In this document: positions 21,701 to 33,100 of the stretch, one piece after another
Numbering within the stretch: position 1 is the first letter of the stretch
Layout of the letters: every line of letters starts with the position of its first letter
From: Tetraselmis striata
Taxonomy: Eukaryota; Chlorophyta; Chlorodendrophyceae; Chlorodendrales; Chlorodendraceae
Direction: 5' to 3'
Length of the DNA: 64,000 nt
NCBI GenBank assembly: GCA_006384855.1
Contig: VCJN01001626.1
Location: 62,001-126,000 of the forward strand
Program-made: the position numbers and the translations under genes
The notes under the pieces: model-generated
The model's database searches: none
Told to the model about the DNA's origin: nothing
What the model saw: only the letters and a program-made list of their open reading frames with translations

Positions 21701-24253
21701 GCGGCTGAAGGAGGCGGACAAGCTGCTGCGCTCAGCGCTCTCGCTGCGCGCCAAATCGTACGGGAAGGACCACTGGCTGGTCGCCACCGCGCTGAACAAC
21801 CTGGGCACCCTGCTGACGCGCCGTGAGCGGTGGGAGGAGGCGGAGAAAGCTATCCGGCAGGTGCGCGTGCGCTCTCTTCACTGCTGTTCCTGCTTTGGTT
21901 GCGGCGTCAATGCTGCCATGGATCCTACTTGGTCCATTTATACCGCAAACGCACCTTGACATGAAACCCTAAAACGCATGAAGACCGAACCTTGCCACAC
22001 AGTCGGGCTGCTCACGATGATGTTTGTGCGGGTCGAACTCCGGCAGAAGGGGCCACAAACATTTCACGCGTCCTCACAACATACATAAGCCAGGCATAGC
22101 TTGATGTGTACTTCACCGCGACAGACAGCGAAGTCGTACCGCCTGAGGAGCCCTGGCGGCCCATCTTGCCCCTGACATGGGCCCTCCCCCTCTGACTAAG
22201 TGTGCTTTGCGGCACTGCCCCTCGCAGGCGCTGCACCTGCGCATCCACACCCCCGGCATAGGTCCCTATCACGCGCTGGTGTCCGCCACGCTGAAGAACC
22301 TGGCCACCCTGCTGCACGCGAAGGGCGACTGGGCGGCTGCCGAGCCGCTGTACCAGCGCGCGCTGGACATCGTCAGCAGCGTGCACGGGCCCAGTAGCCA
22401 GGAGGCGGCGCAGATTCTGAACAACCTGGGCCTGCTGATGGAGCTGCAGCGCAACTTCAAGGTGCGCAACCCCGCCGGCGGGCCAGCCTGGCTCCGGCGG
22501 GGGCGGGGGCACGGTGGATATGAGAGATGGGGCGGGCGGCTGCCGCCTTCGTGGATCCTCCTCCAGGGGAGACACCCCTGAGTGTTATGGCCTAGTGGCG
22601 GTGTTTACCCTTTTGTACTCTGACAGCATAAGAGGCAGCTGCCACGGGGCACGTGGGAGGCAGTTCTTTTTTCCGCCCCCCGGGACAGGACTGGCACCAG
22701 TGAAACCCGTGCAGCGTGTCTACAACGGCCGCTTAGGCAGCGATCCCGTTACGGAATGCCCTGGGTAGGCGACGCTCCGTTACAGTCATCAAGGGAGGAA
22801 GGCTGTGCGCAAGGCTGTGTTGTTACCTTCAGGGTGGCGACGCAACTTGGCGGTTATAAAAATCGCCATACACGCCGCTTGGGTCTGAGCGGCAACGTGG
22901 GCAGCGGGCCACATCCCGAGCCCTGACACTACGGCGACGTCACCCACAGACTCTGCAAGCCCTAAAACCCTAATACCCTAATACCCTAAACTCCAGCACT
23001 AAGCGGGCCCTGCGTGACATGCTTCGCCGTGGCAACCCCAAGGCCCATCCCTCTCAAACAGTATTCCATGATTTGCTGTTCCGCGATGGTGTGAGTAAAC
23101 CACTCGCCACACCGCCGCTGCCCGCAGGGCGCCGACAACATGCTCACCCGCTGCCTGGAGATCCGCAAGTCGGCGGGCGAGGGTGCCGACTCGCCCTACG
23201 CCGCCCAGATTGCGGCCACGCTGTGCAACATTGGCCACGTGACCCCCCCCCTCCCCCTCTCCCCGCATCCCCGCACCCCTTCACCCACTTTGGCTCCTGC
23301 CATGCCGTGACGTCTGGGGCCAATGCCACACCTCTGGCAGCATCCGGTGGCGGTACGGGCTGACTTGCGACTGCGGTGCGCTCCGGCGCGTACAGATGCG
23401 CGTGTCGCAGGATGACCTGCCGGGCGCGGAGGACGCGCTGCTCGAGGCGCTCCGCATCTACGAGGGCGGCGCGGGCTGTGGCCACGAGGCGGACTGGGCG
23501 ACCTCGATGCACAACTACAGCGTGCTGCTGCGGCGGCAGGGGCGGTGGAAGGAGGCCGAGCCCATCTGCCGCTCCGTGGTGGAGATGCGCAAGAGCGTGC
23601 TTGGGGAGGAGCACAGCCAGGTGCCCCCCCCCTCCTTCCCCCGGCGTGCTAACCGGGGCCCGGCCCATACTTGCCCAAACTTGATTGCCCTAGCAACCTT
23701 GGGCAACACCTTGTTGGCGGCCAGGTATTTCTCGTTACAGTTGCTTCCCTCGGCGGCAGTTTGGTCAGCGCCTGCCAGACATGCACACAAGGAAGGCTCA
23801 GCCCGTGTCGTCTCCTCCTCTGGGCTTTGAGGGTTACAATGCGTTTGGGTTGAGAAGGTGTGCTGAGCCCTTGATGGCTCCGTTGGTGGCGGTTGGCGGC
23901 CAGGTGGGCGAGGCGCTGTCCATCTTGGCGGGCATCACGCAGAAGAAGGGGCGCAACCTGGAGGCGGAGGGTATGTACCGCTCCGCGGTGGCGCTCATGG
24001 AGAAGCGCCCCCCCAGCGAGGACCTGGCCTACGCGCTGCGCGGCCTGGCGCGCCTGCACGCGCGCAAGAATGACTTTGCAGCGGCGCAGGCGACGTACAC
24101 GCGCTGCCTGCGCACATGGGAGGTGCTGGGCCTCGGGCAGAGGCATCCTGTGGTGCAGGTGCGGCACCCGGCCAGCTGCGGGAGACGGCCCCTGGGGGCT
24201 CGTCTCCGCCATGACTATCAGGGTCGCTCAACTGGCAAACCCTCGCCCCCCCC

Positions 24254-24284
<31 letters not shown>

Positions 24285-24840
24285 CAGCTGTTGCCTCTGG
24301 CGAATGTGTGACAATCACGAGAACGATATACTGCGGGTTTGTACGGGTACGTTGTGTACGCGTCTCATTACAATGTGTACCGGAGACTACGCGAGTATAT
24401 ATCCGATAACACGCTGCCGTGTGGCGAGCGTCGGGTTTTTTGAGACGAATGTCGCCTGGATTGTTACACTGGTTATCGGAGCATGAGCTTCCACCCAGGG
24501 GCCTAGAGGTCACCGTTTCGATCCCCACTGCTGTCGAGAATTGATGTCTCGCAGGGGGGTTGGGGGGGGGGGGCGGGGCCGCGGGGGGGGGGGGGGAGTT
24601 TCAAGTACATTATAGTATATGTTAGTGCGAGTACGTTGTGTACGCGTCTTATTACAATGTGTACCTGAGACTACGCGAATAAATATATCCGATATCACGC
24701 TGCCGTGTGGCGAGCGTCGTGTTTTTTGAGACGAATGTCGCCTGGATTGCTACACTGGTTATCGGAGCATGAGCTTCCACCCAGGGGCCTAGAGGTCACC
24801 GTTTCGATCCCCACTGCTGTCGAGAATTGATGTCTCGCAA

Positions 24841-24872
<32 letters not shown>

Positions 24873-26085
24873 AGTTTCAAGTACATTATAGTATATGTTA
24901 GTACGAGTACGTTGTGTACGCGTCTCATTACAATGTGTACCTGAGACTACGCGAATAAATATATCCGATATCACGCTGCCGTGTGGCGAGCGTCGTGTTT
25001 TTTGAGACGAATGTCGCCTGGATTGCTACACTGGTTATCGGAGCATGAGCTTCCACCCAGGGGCCTAGAGGTCACCGTTTCGATCCCCACTGCTGTCGAG
25101 AATTGATGTCTCGCAAGGGGGTGGGGGGGGGGGGGGGGGGGGGGACAGTTTCAAGTACATTATAGTATATGTTAGTACGAGTACGTTGTGTACGCGTCTC
25201 ATTACAATGTGTACCTGAGACTACGCGAATAAATATATCCGATATCACGCTGCCGTGTGGCGAGCGTCGGGTTTTTTGAGACGAATGTCGCCTGGATTGT
25301 TACACTGGTTATCGGAGCATGAGCTTCCACCCAGGGGCCTAGAGGTCACCGTTTCGATCCCCACTGCTGTCGAGAATTGATGTCTCGCAGGGGGGGGGGG
25401 GGGGGGGGGGGGACAATTGCAAGGACAATGTAGTACATGTTAGTACGAGTATGTTGTATATGAATACTGGTACAATGTGTACCTGGGACCACGAGTATGT
25501 GTGGGAGACAGTGCTGCCGTGTGGCGGGCGTTGTGCTTTCTGAGACGAATGTCGTCTCGTTGATTGTTTCAAATGCTGCGGGTCGGCTGTGAATGCGTAT
25601 CAGAAGGCAAGCGGAAGTAGATGGTACGCACTATGTAGCCAACAAGTGAGTTGCGGGGGATGGATTGAAATATAGGCGTTAGTTAGAAAGTGTGCTGGTG
25701 GTGAAAAGGGAATAAACGAATCGTTCTGCGGACAATGGAAGCACTAGGGGGGAAGGAGAACTTGCTGGGCTTTAGCGGTCCAGGCCGTGGTCGAAAGGGG
25801 ACGAGGGGGGTCCCAATGGGTTGGGTGGCGTCCGGCCGTCGTTTTATTCATCAGCGCTGGTCATTGCGGTCCCAGGTGACGCTCCTGGAGATGGCGAAGA
25901 CGATGCAGATGCAGATGGAGGCGGAGAACGAAGCAGCGCCCAGCAAGCTCAAGATAAAGTACGGGCTGCGCAGCACGGAAAAGGTGTGGGAGAAGCCAGG
26001 CGCGGAGGTCGGCGGCGCCAGTAAGTTTGCCAACATGGCAAAATCGTTCCGCCGCATCGTCAGGCCGAGCCAGCCGGGGGAATGA
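11778..26085 (+). CDS. STAND NTPase with NB-ARC-like domain and long TPR array, ~22 exons
   Basis: The protein is about 2,075 residues. Exons read: 11778-12125, 12250-12783, 13039-13602, 14163-14909, 15035-15391, 15640-16080, 16563-~16830, 17139-17333, 18339-18632, 19022-19255, 19544-19642, 19755-19955, 20355-20528, 20751-20909, 21011-21259, 21386-21551, 21679-21860, 22228-22461, 23128-23238, 23396-23620, 23904-24158 and 25876-26085. Reading phase agrees at every junction except around exon 7. The order is an N-terminal helical region, a P-loop NTPase core, then kinesin-light-chain-like TPRs. STAND proteins with this layout act as ATP-switched signalling scaffolds, often in immunity or cell death; the ligand here is unknown. 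Introns 2 and 11 appear to start with GC. Exon 7 contains a frameshift, so the gene could be inactive in this assembly. The 5' end is uncertain because no upstream signal fixes the first ATG. Confidence 0.8.
13039..15391 (+). other. NB-ARC-like NTPase core (exons 3-5)
   Basis: Exons are 13039-13602, 14163-14909 and 15035-15391. LFVGRDQARADLQRLLGAEH precedes TIFLTGPSGVGKSALARTLA, with the Walker A GxxGxGKS at about residues 433-440. Then come ALTGLVLDNAEGL (Walker B-like, about residue 525), LRTMVVSDR (sensor, RNBS-B-like), a proline-containing IARVGPLEMAPARELL and CGGLPAALRT (the GLPLA-like motif, about residue 634). This order is that of NB-ARC/STAND ATPases. The winged-helix region that follows falls in exon 5 and is poorly defined by eye. 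Confidence 0.75.
16563..16830 (+). other. exon 7 of the NB-ARC-TPR gene, with internal frameshift
   Basis: From 16563 the frame gives LGESSLEAAMSMSNLGQVMF and EAEALYHSAMAAR. Good TPR sequence then resumes only in the +1 frame (APDAPPFLTLVANLVELLEK, QQRFEDADRIGRQAR). The shift lies between about 16675 and 16705, next to a run of five C. No clean donor is visible after the exon, and the next exon requires yet another phase. This is either an assembly or sequencing indel, or a real lesion. Confidence 0.6.
16831..17148 (+). repeat. 10-bp direct repeat flanking intron 7 (candidate recently inserted intron)
   Basis: ATTCTGGAGG occurs at 16831-16840, at the apparent end of exon 7, and again at 17139-17148, the first bases of exon 8 directly after a TTAG acceptor. 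Between the copies lies about 300 bp starting with a poly-G run. Such flanking repeats are expected if the intron arrived as an inserted element. Confidence 0.5.
22960..22990 (+). repeat. interstitial telomere-like repeat
   Basis: There are four near-perfect units in a row of the type CCCTAAAA, CCCTAAT, CCCTAAT and CCCTAAA, inside an intron of the NB-ARC-TPR gene. TTTAGGG/TTTTAGGG telomeres are known in plants and chlamydomonad algae. This may be a repaired double-strand break or a short insertion. Confidence 0.6.
24310..25565 (+). repeat. tandem satellite, ~275-286-bp unit with poly-G runs, 4 units plus a diverged part-unit
   Basis: The landmark 'gcatgagcttccaccc' recurs at 24481, 24767, 25043 and 25317, giving spacings of 286, 276 and 274 bp. 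Each unit carries 'gtacgttgtgtacgcgtct', 'gacgaatgtcgcctggatt' and 'gaggtcaccgtttcgatccc', then ends in a G run of variable length (about 24557-24597, 24841-24870, 25117-25144 and 25390-25412). A fifth, diverged part-unit occupies 25413-25565. The array fills most of the last intron of the NB-ARC-TPR gene. The 'aggtcaccgtttcgatccc' word resembles a tRNA variable-loop/T-arm (pol III B box), but the arm does not pair properly. Confidence 0.85.
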
Positions 26086-27892
26086 GCAAGCCCTTTGGGG
26101 TCCTCGGGCCCAACATGCTCATTAAATGCATTCGGATCCCGCGTGTGCTGTACGTTTGCTGCCCTGTCTGCAGAGCCATGTCACGTCACGTTTCGCGCCG
26201 GCTGCAAGATCTGTAAGCAACTTGGCCTTCAGTGGGCTGCGCGCTTGAAGTAGTGGACCCTGTGCGGGGTCATGCAGCCAGGCCGTAGGACAGCTGGCCT
26301 GGTTCGCCCGGGATCAAAGTTGTAAGAAATTCCATTTCAAAGACAAGATCAAGACCGTGCCCGCTGACGAGGCTCGTGATGCCAATTCTTCACATATTTA
26401 CTACAGGTCCCGGGTCATTCAGCATATTTACTTCAGCGCCAACGGGCAATTTATTGGCCAACGCAAAGTCGAGGGAATCTCGATGCAGATCCAAGTCATC
26501 GCTGCTATCGCGACAGCATATTCTCAAAAACTACCTGCCATTTTGAATGTTTGAATAGTATCGGGTGCGCAACTATTCGCAGACACTTGACAATCGACAT
26601 GCATCTCTGTTCAGTGACAAGGCAGGGTCAACGGCACCCTATCTGTTGGTACCGAAAGCATCAGCCTTCGTTCTTGGTTCTGCGTGCTTAGTTCCTGCCA
26701 GCGCCGTATGGCGATTGCTGCAACGCTGTCCCTATGGCCCCGATGGCAATGTATGACACCAACGAAGATGGTTGGCAGCAACAGGCCCAATGACCAATCT
26801 CACGAGTGGCGGGTGCTGGGTCATCGAGCCACACTAATGACTAGTGCTGGTGAACGGCGGAGCACGCGGCAGTGCCCGGCGGCCCGGAGTGACACACTGG
26901 CGCTGTTCATCAAGGTGCCTTCAGTTGATCCGTTTGGTGAAAATTCAAAGTTGTCACAATATTTGCTCGTTACTTTGTATCCCGCGCTGTGCTGTCTACT
27001 ACAGGAAGTTGTCGTACGACACTACTATTGCGTAGGATTTAGGGTTTTATCGTGGCGGACAGCATTCTGCAACGACCGTTGCGTGGGAATTTTTGCATCG
27101 CCATGCAGCACATCGGGCTGTGATGGGCGGGGTCGTATCCGGGACTGCCGTTATGGCGGTCAGAATGTTGGTTTTGGAGCGGCCCTGGCGGCGCGGCGCC
27201 AAAATCAGCCAATCTCGCGTGCTGTTGCACGTTACCTAGCATGTGTTCCTCGATAACTCAGTCCGCCACAGGTGGGCGTTGGGGGGCGTCACGTCGCCCA
27301 AGCAACAACATCGGAATGTGGCAGTGATATACTACGGTGTCTGCTCATCCAGCGGGTGCCGTGAGCTGCATGTTGCGTATCGCATGGTGCGGTGGTCTGC
27401 ATGCGGCACTGGTTCCTACTGGTCGAGCCGGCGCCGCTCCGAAACCAACAGCACGCTGACAACCGCACTATCGGCGCGTCGGCGTGACCTGCCACACCCC
27501 AAGCGATGTGATGCAGGGTTCGCACCGCGCCGCCACCTGGCGTCCAAGATCGCCACCCAAGCAATGCATCGAATGCCACATGACCATGCCGCTGCTGGGT
27601 GGTGCGGCGCCGACCACGGCGCCCTACGCCCATGGGCAGGCGTCGTAGTCACAGTGGAAAGTCCGCAATGGTTTCGGAGCTAGGTCAGCGGACCAGTACA
27701 GCACTACAGCCTACCGATCGTACCCTAAGCCGGCCACTGCGCCATGCATTCGGCAATGGTGTGTGTGTGTTGGTTTGCTCTCGCAATAACGCGTGGTCGG
27801 TAGTCAGCGGTGCCCGGTTGCCCGAAACGCGTCGGTACGCCACTCAGCGCTTGACTACGCGTCCTCGCGCTATGCTGCTCCTGCTAGATAGA

Positions 27893-27917
27893 CTAAATTG
27901 CACGCTGTGCAATTTAG
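27893..27917. repeat. perfect 11-bp hairpin, 3-nt loop
   Basis: CTAAATTGCAC, a GCT loop, then GTGCAATTTAG gives a perfect stem at 27893-27917. It is not adjacent to a recognised gene; it could be a terminal inverted repeat junction or an RNA hairpin. Confidence 0.7.
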
Positions 27918-28391
27918 CAGAGCGCTGACAAGATTTCGCGACCCATGTAAAGCGCACCTACATGCTGTCACCTGCTGCTATATATTCCCTCCGCACGGTG
28001 CTTATACTTACCGGGAGCTCTGCGGGTCGGCCAGCTTGCAAGTTCCTCGTCGCTCGATTGTTTCGCACAGCCGCCGCCCGATGATGCACGGTGGTGTCGT
28101 CGCGGGCGGCGATGCTTCGATCATCCCCCATCATTCATCGGCGCGTCGTCGCGTGGCAGCATAAACCTGCAGGCGTTGAGGTGTCGTCGCCAGGAGCACG
28201 GCACCGCTATTGCGATTACGATCTAGCGACTACATATTTGTTCGTAGCGATGACTGCGCTTGTTATTTATTATTGTAGCGCCGCGCGTGTGTGCTTCGCG
28301 TGCCAATCTACTGAGTAACCGCTATAGAGACAACACGTGTATGAACTTCGAACATGGAGCGATGTACCGGTACGTTATTCATTCGTCGTAG

Positions 28392-28411
28392 GGATGTGGG
28401 ATCCCACATCC
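28392..28411. repeat. perfect 20-bp palindrome
   Basis: GGATGTGGGATCCCACATCC is its own reverse complement. A partly related 'gtgcgtgggatgccacatacc' follows at about 28439. Confidence 0.8.
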
Positions 28412-28704
28412 TGACATTCGTTGTGCACGGCCATGGATGTGCGTGGGATGCCACATACCAGTAGCGGCTGCGGTCAATCATCTCGTCGCGCGAGGCCAAC
28501 GTGCTTCGTCGTGCGCGCGCTCGCAGCGGTTGGAGGATATGTATGGAACATGTATGTCCACGCCAACTACTATTGCTATAGCCACCCTAAACCTTGCAGC
28601 GGCATGGCAAGAGAGCGAGCTTGGGAGGTACTACAAAGTCGGCCAGTGCCCCTTTCTAACGTGTTCGATGCGAGGTTGTGTGGTCTATTGCAAGAACACA
28701 CAAC

Positions 28705-28780
28705 TACCTCTCATCGAGCAGCAACATATATGTACGATGTTCCATGTATTTTATATATTGCTGCTGCTCGAGGGGAGGTA
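28705..28780. repeat. imperfect long hairpin (~22-bp stem)
   Basis: TACCTCTCATCGAGCAGC... at 28705 is mirrored by ...GCTGCTCGAGGGGAGGTA ending at 28780, with one extra CTG and a few mismatches. The loop is AT-rich, about 25 nt. The shape is that of a small-RNA precursor or an inverted-repeat remnant. Confidence 0.55.
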
Positions 28781-30153
28781 TACATATTATATAATCTCTA
28801 TTATGCTGATATATTACACATTATATTATATTGTAGTGGCCATATTAATATAATATACCTAGCCACAAAACCTTCGCTGGGATATCCGCTCGTTTCATGT
28901 GCAGTGCTGTATGTACTGTGCAGTAGTTGTGCAGTGATGCTGTAGTCTGATAATAATGTAATGGGCTACTAGTCGTCGTATCTTTCATACACCGGCCAAT
29001 AAAACGTTTGGCTGTTTTACTGGCATGTACACCATTGCTCGACGGCTCATTTGAATGGTTACGATGGCCGCGGTGCGCGGTCGCTGTAACAGGTTAACAA
29101 TGACGCTATCTTCAGATACAATGGCACTAACGCCCGGCCCCGCCACTCGACAGTGTCACGTGGCAACCGGCAACGTGGTTTATGGGTGCATCATGAGTAC
29201 TCATTGGTTGCGCAGAACGTCAGCCGTAATGCACGGCATGCGTTGGCCACACCGCAGAAGCTCCGAAACCATCAGATATGCATATGCGGCGACAAGCGGA
29301 GAATGCGGCAATGCCGCCGCCCAGCCCCTGCCAGCAGACAGCCGCGAAACCGTTACTGTTGTCATGAAGTCATCAAGGGGTTTGATGCCATGCTGACGCA
29401 GTACCCTGTGTACGTTGGGCGCACATTGTTTGCTGACGTACGGGTATTAATCGGGCATAAAATTGGGGGGCTTTTGGTTTCAGCGTCATCATCCGCAGCT
29501 TCAAGAAGTCAAGTGCTGGCAATCTTTCAGTTTCATTGCTCGCTCTCATGATCTCGTTAATATAATATGCACTATTGCCGTGGTTGTCAACCGACTGCAC
29601 GCTACAGGCACATCCGACCATGTGCAGGTTCATGTACCCGGGCCGTAACACAAGTCCCTGGCCTGATTTGCCAAGAAAAAAGTTCTAACAAATTTCAATT
29701 TCAAGTATACAAAATTGCAGTAGCTAAGACATGTCTTTCCCAGCGCGTGTCTTGGTCGTGCATCAGTAGTCAAGATTACACGACCATCTGAAGCATAGCA
29801 ATAAACGAGTAGGATTGTGTGACATATCAGTTCACACACCTGCTGTATTTGCCAGAAGCACGATGCGCCACTGTGGTATATGATCCAACGACAACACCTA
29901 AGACTGCAAGACAGTGCGATTCGCTAGGCTTGCTTGGTACGTTTATGCATGGTGCCATATCGACACTCAGCACAGGGCCGGCAATCATCTGAGATCGCAT
30001 ACAGCAGAAATTGGAATAAAATCTGCGATCTTTGCAGCTTCTTGCACGTGTTAAATGGTAAAAAATGCACGGGGCAACTTGGCAAGTGGTGCCCCGGGCA
30101 ATGTTATTCGAGCCAGCCGATAATAACCTGCTTGGCCATTCGGCTACGTGCCC

Positions 30154-33100
30154 CTACTCGGATGCAAAGATGACGGCGAGCGACTTCCCGCCCACACGAG
30201 CCGTTTTGAAGTCCTCGCGCAATTGAATGAAGCGCAACGCGTCCTTGTGGCTCATGCGGAGGCTGCCGTCCACGACCCCCAGCAGGCTTGCGGGCGAGAT
30301 GATGAGGATGGAGACCATCGCCTTCAGCTCGCCCTCCAGCGCGTCGTCCTGCAGCCCGGCGCCGAGGCCCGCCACCGCGCCAACGTACTCGCTCACGTCG
30401 TGTTTAAGTCGCAGCGCGCCAGTCTGGGAGAAGGTGAAGCGCATCAGGTGGGCCAGCAGCACGCTGTGCGCGCGCTGCGCCATCTGGGGCGGCAGCAAAG
30501 GGCGGGAAGGGGGAGGGGGCAAGCAAGCCACCTCCTCAGCACCATGATGCTTGACCACGGAAAAAGGCCACTCAGTGCACCGCCAGGTAGCAGGGGGGAC
30601 CGCGCCAAGCCCTGGGACACTGATACAAGTCGAGTATGCTACTGGCACGGTGGCAGCATGTGCCTCACAGGGCGGCATAAAATACCGCTTTATGATCAGC
30701 TATAGTGCAGACATTTATTATCACTAGCTTGTAGGTGGCAATCAATTTGAAACGGCGGTGCATGGCCATGTCTAAATTTGCCACCCTTCTGGCGTTTTAT
30801 AATTGTATATATTCCGCTATTTACATTCTTCTGTTATTCTTATTGTAGTCTCTGCCGTACATTGTATATCAATACATACCGTTTACCGGTACGGCACCGC
30901 AAGATAGCGTAGGATACGATAACAATAACGGTAGGATAAGGATTCCTGCTGGTACGAGTACGTCCGTACTCGGTTATAACGCGTAGCGATTGACAGTGGT
31001 CGCTATCTAATTTGAAAGAATGCATGTAACATTTCCTGAGTAATTGAGCAACACGAAGTTAAATAGTGTACCAAGTGCTATCCGACATTGATTCGCAATA
31101 CGACAGATGTATCTGTCGAATTTCTTTCAAGAAAAGTCAAAATTACATGCCCCATAACATCAGCCAATGGCAGCTTGGTCCACAGTGGTCAATCAACACA
31201 GCATCAACAACACTCTCGCTCTCATGCGCCAGCAGCGCAGCATGGGTTCGCGGCGTGTCGCATGTGAAGGGCCGTTGGTTGGGCGCACTCACCTCAGCCT
31301 TGAAGGCCTGCAGGTTGGCGCCGCTCAGCGTTTCGTGCGCTGCGCGCAGCGCCGCCTTGAGCATCGCCACCGTGATAAGGCACGCCGGCGTCGGCGTCTC
31401 CATCATCATGTCCGTCTCCGGAGGCAGGAACTCGGACCGCTTCTGCTCTGCCCGCAAGAGGGTGTCCAGCTGGCGAGGACGAGGGGTGCGACAACCGGGG
31501 GACATGGATACCTGTGAGCGATTTATACCCCCTCCCCCTCAACACGCAGTTTTGACATGGCTAGAGCGACTAACGGCGATCTCTCATTTGACTTGTGGGT
31601 GTGGCACGTATAAATTCAATATACCTATTTATACTATATATATATGTATATACATATCCGCATGAACGAAATGTATAGATTCGATGTGTGCTGCTCGACA
31701 TGTGCTGGGGTCACACATGTATTTGGCACACAATTCATCCGATGCAACCTGATTTCCATGACTCCATCCTTATTTAAAGGCAGTGATATGAATGCTCAAC
31801 CATTCAATTCGGCCTGGCTCGATTCGTTCTCTGGCAAAACACTCGTAATCCGGTGTAAAGACGGTATCGGGGCGTCATCGTAACGATAATTCGTCGCCAA
31901 TGTATCACGTTGAGCACCAGTACGCCGGCACGAGTACCCATACCCGGTACCATGTATACCTTTGCACACAAATCATCCAATGCAAGCATATTTCCATGAC
32001 ACTGTCTTTGTTCAAAGCCAGTGATATAAGTGCTCAACCATTACTGCGGGGCGAGCCTGCCTGCGGTTGAGCCCACCGGAAGACGGAGCCGCCCTTACCT
32101 GCTGGAAGAAGGCGGTGAGGGCGCCGCCCAGGGTGCGCACTACCGCTGATTGCGCAGCCTTCAGGAAGGCGGCGAGCCCCGCGACGCACTCCGTCTCCTC
32201 GTTGCGGAGGCCTGCGACGTGCGGCGCCACCACCTGCTGGTAGTGCACCTGCAGCTGCACCACCACGTCGCCCGCCGTCTGCACCGCCGCGAGCACCTGC
32301 CACACCTGCAAGACGTGGGCCCAAATGAAGGGAGAAAGGGGGGGGGGGGGGGGGGAGCTGTGAAATCTTACTCTTCTTGGATTTAGAGCGTCTGCGTGGG
32401 TGGTGCGGTGCGTGGCGGGGAGAGTGCCCCGCACATCCGCACGTTGTGGTGGAGGGCCTGTGACACCGCATTGGCCTACGACGACCCTGCTGAAATATGT
32501 AAGCAAGGGCTGTGCGTCGGAACTCCTAAGCTGCGCTGTGCGGCTCGATCAAGCCGGCTTAATCAGTGACCCTCACAATGCACGTGAGTTCAGGGGGTAA
32601 CGCAGGTGTCCCAAGTCGCGCCAAACTTCAGCGCTTGAACGCAACTTCTTGACTTCAGCTTAATACCGCAACGAAGCGTTAAGCCATGTACACCTGTTAT
32701 GACCGGGAAGCTTGGGAAAATCTACCCATGCCGGGAGGAGTGGACGAAAGTTCTACTCGTGAGTCAGCCGCATAAGGGCGATTCCACTGTTGCCAGTCCT
32801 GTTCCGGAGGCGGAAAAACAGGGCGCTTCCCTATCCCGCACGGCTTGACTATTGTTCCGATCTGACGCGGAACTGAAGTTTCCACCACGCGTCGGCGCAA
32901 TCAACTTCGGATAAGTTAAGCCAGGCAAAATTGATATAATGGACGTGCGCACAACTCCGGTCCAAACATGGCACACAGGCCTTTGCGGTGACACCCTAAT
33001 GGGGCCGGGCGGTGTTAGAAGCTAGGCCCTCCCGTCAATTATCTAGGGGCGTCTCCCCTTCCACATCACACTACTAAACACGGTTATACACTGTCACATA

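Larger units (their letters stand above)
15640..24158 (+). other. TPR array (exons 6-21)
   Basis: Repeated 34-42-residue helical hairpins recur exon after exon, for example GDLARAEEAYQRCLMLRERL / NNLGSLHARAHRWKDAELAF, GRLKEADKLLRSALSLRAKS / LNNLGTLLTRRERWEEAEKA, LKNLATLLHAKGDWAAAEPL / YQRALDIVSSVHGP, and RQGRWKEAEPICRSVVEMRK. The long spacing and the 'G..Hp....a..NLg.ll...g...eAe.l..ral' pattern match kinesin-light-chain-type TPRs. They bind protein partners and probably serve as the sensor or scaffold of the STAND protein. Several repeats are split at the same place by introns, suggesting growth by exon duplication. Confidence 0.8.
26086..30153. other. gene-poor intergenic region
   Basis: No conserved coding region was seen. 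The longest open frame (26684-27256, plus) lacks domain patterns or codon bias like the neighbouring genes. A short Cys-rich reading near 29270-29380 (HQICICGDKRR..., RYCCHEV) may be a transposon scrap. The convergent 3' ends of the NB-ARC-TPR gene (26085) and Sec10 (30154) bound the region. Several hairpins and palindromes are listed separately. Confidence 0.4.

Noticed and set aside
24510..24535. tRNA gene suggested by 'aggtcaccgtttcgatccc' in each satellite unit
   Set aside because: The T-arm positions do not pair, and no matching acceptor or anticodon stem could be drawn, so it is at most tRNA-derived.
26684..27256. 190-codon plus-strand open frame in the AT-richer region
   Set aside because: No domain, no codon preference like neighbouring genes, no splice context.
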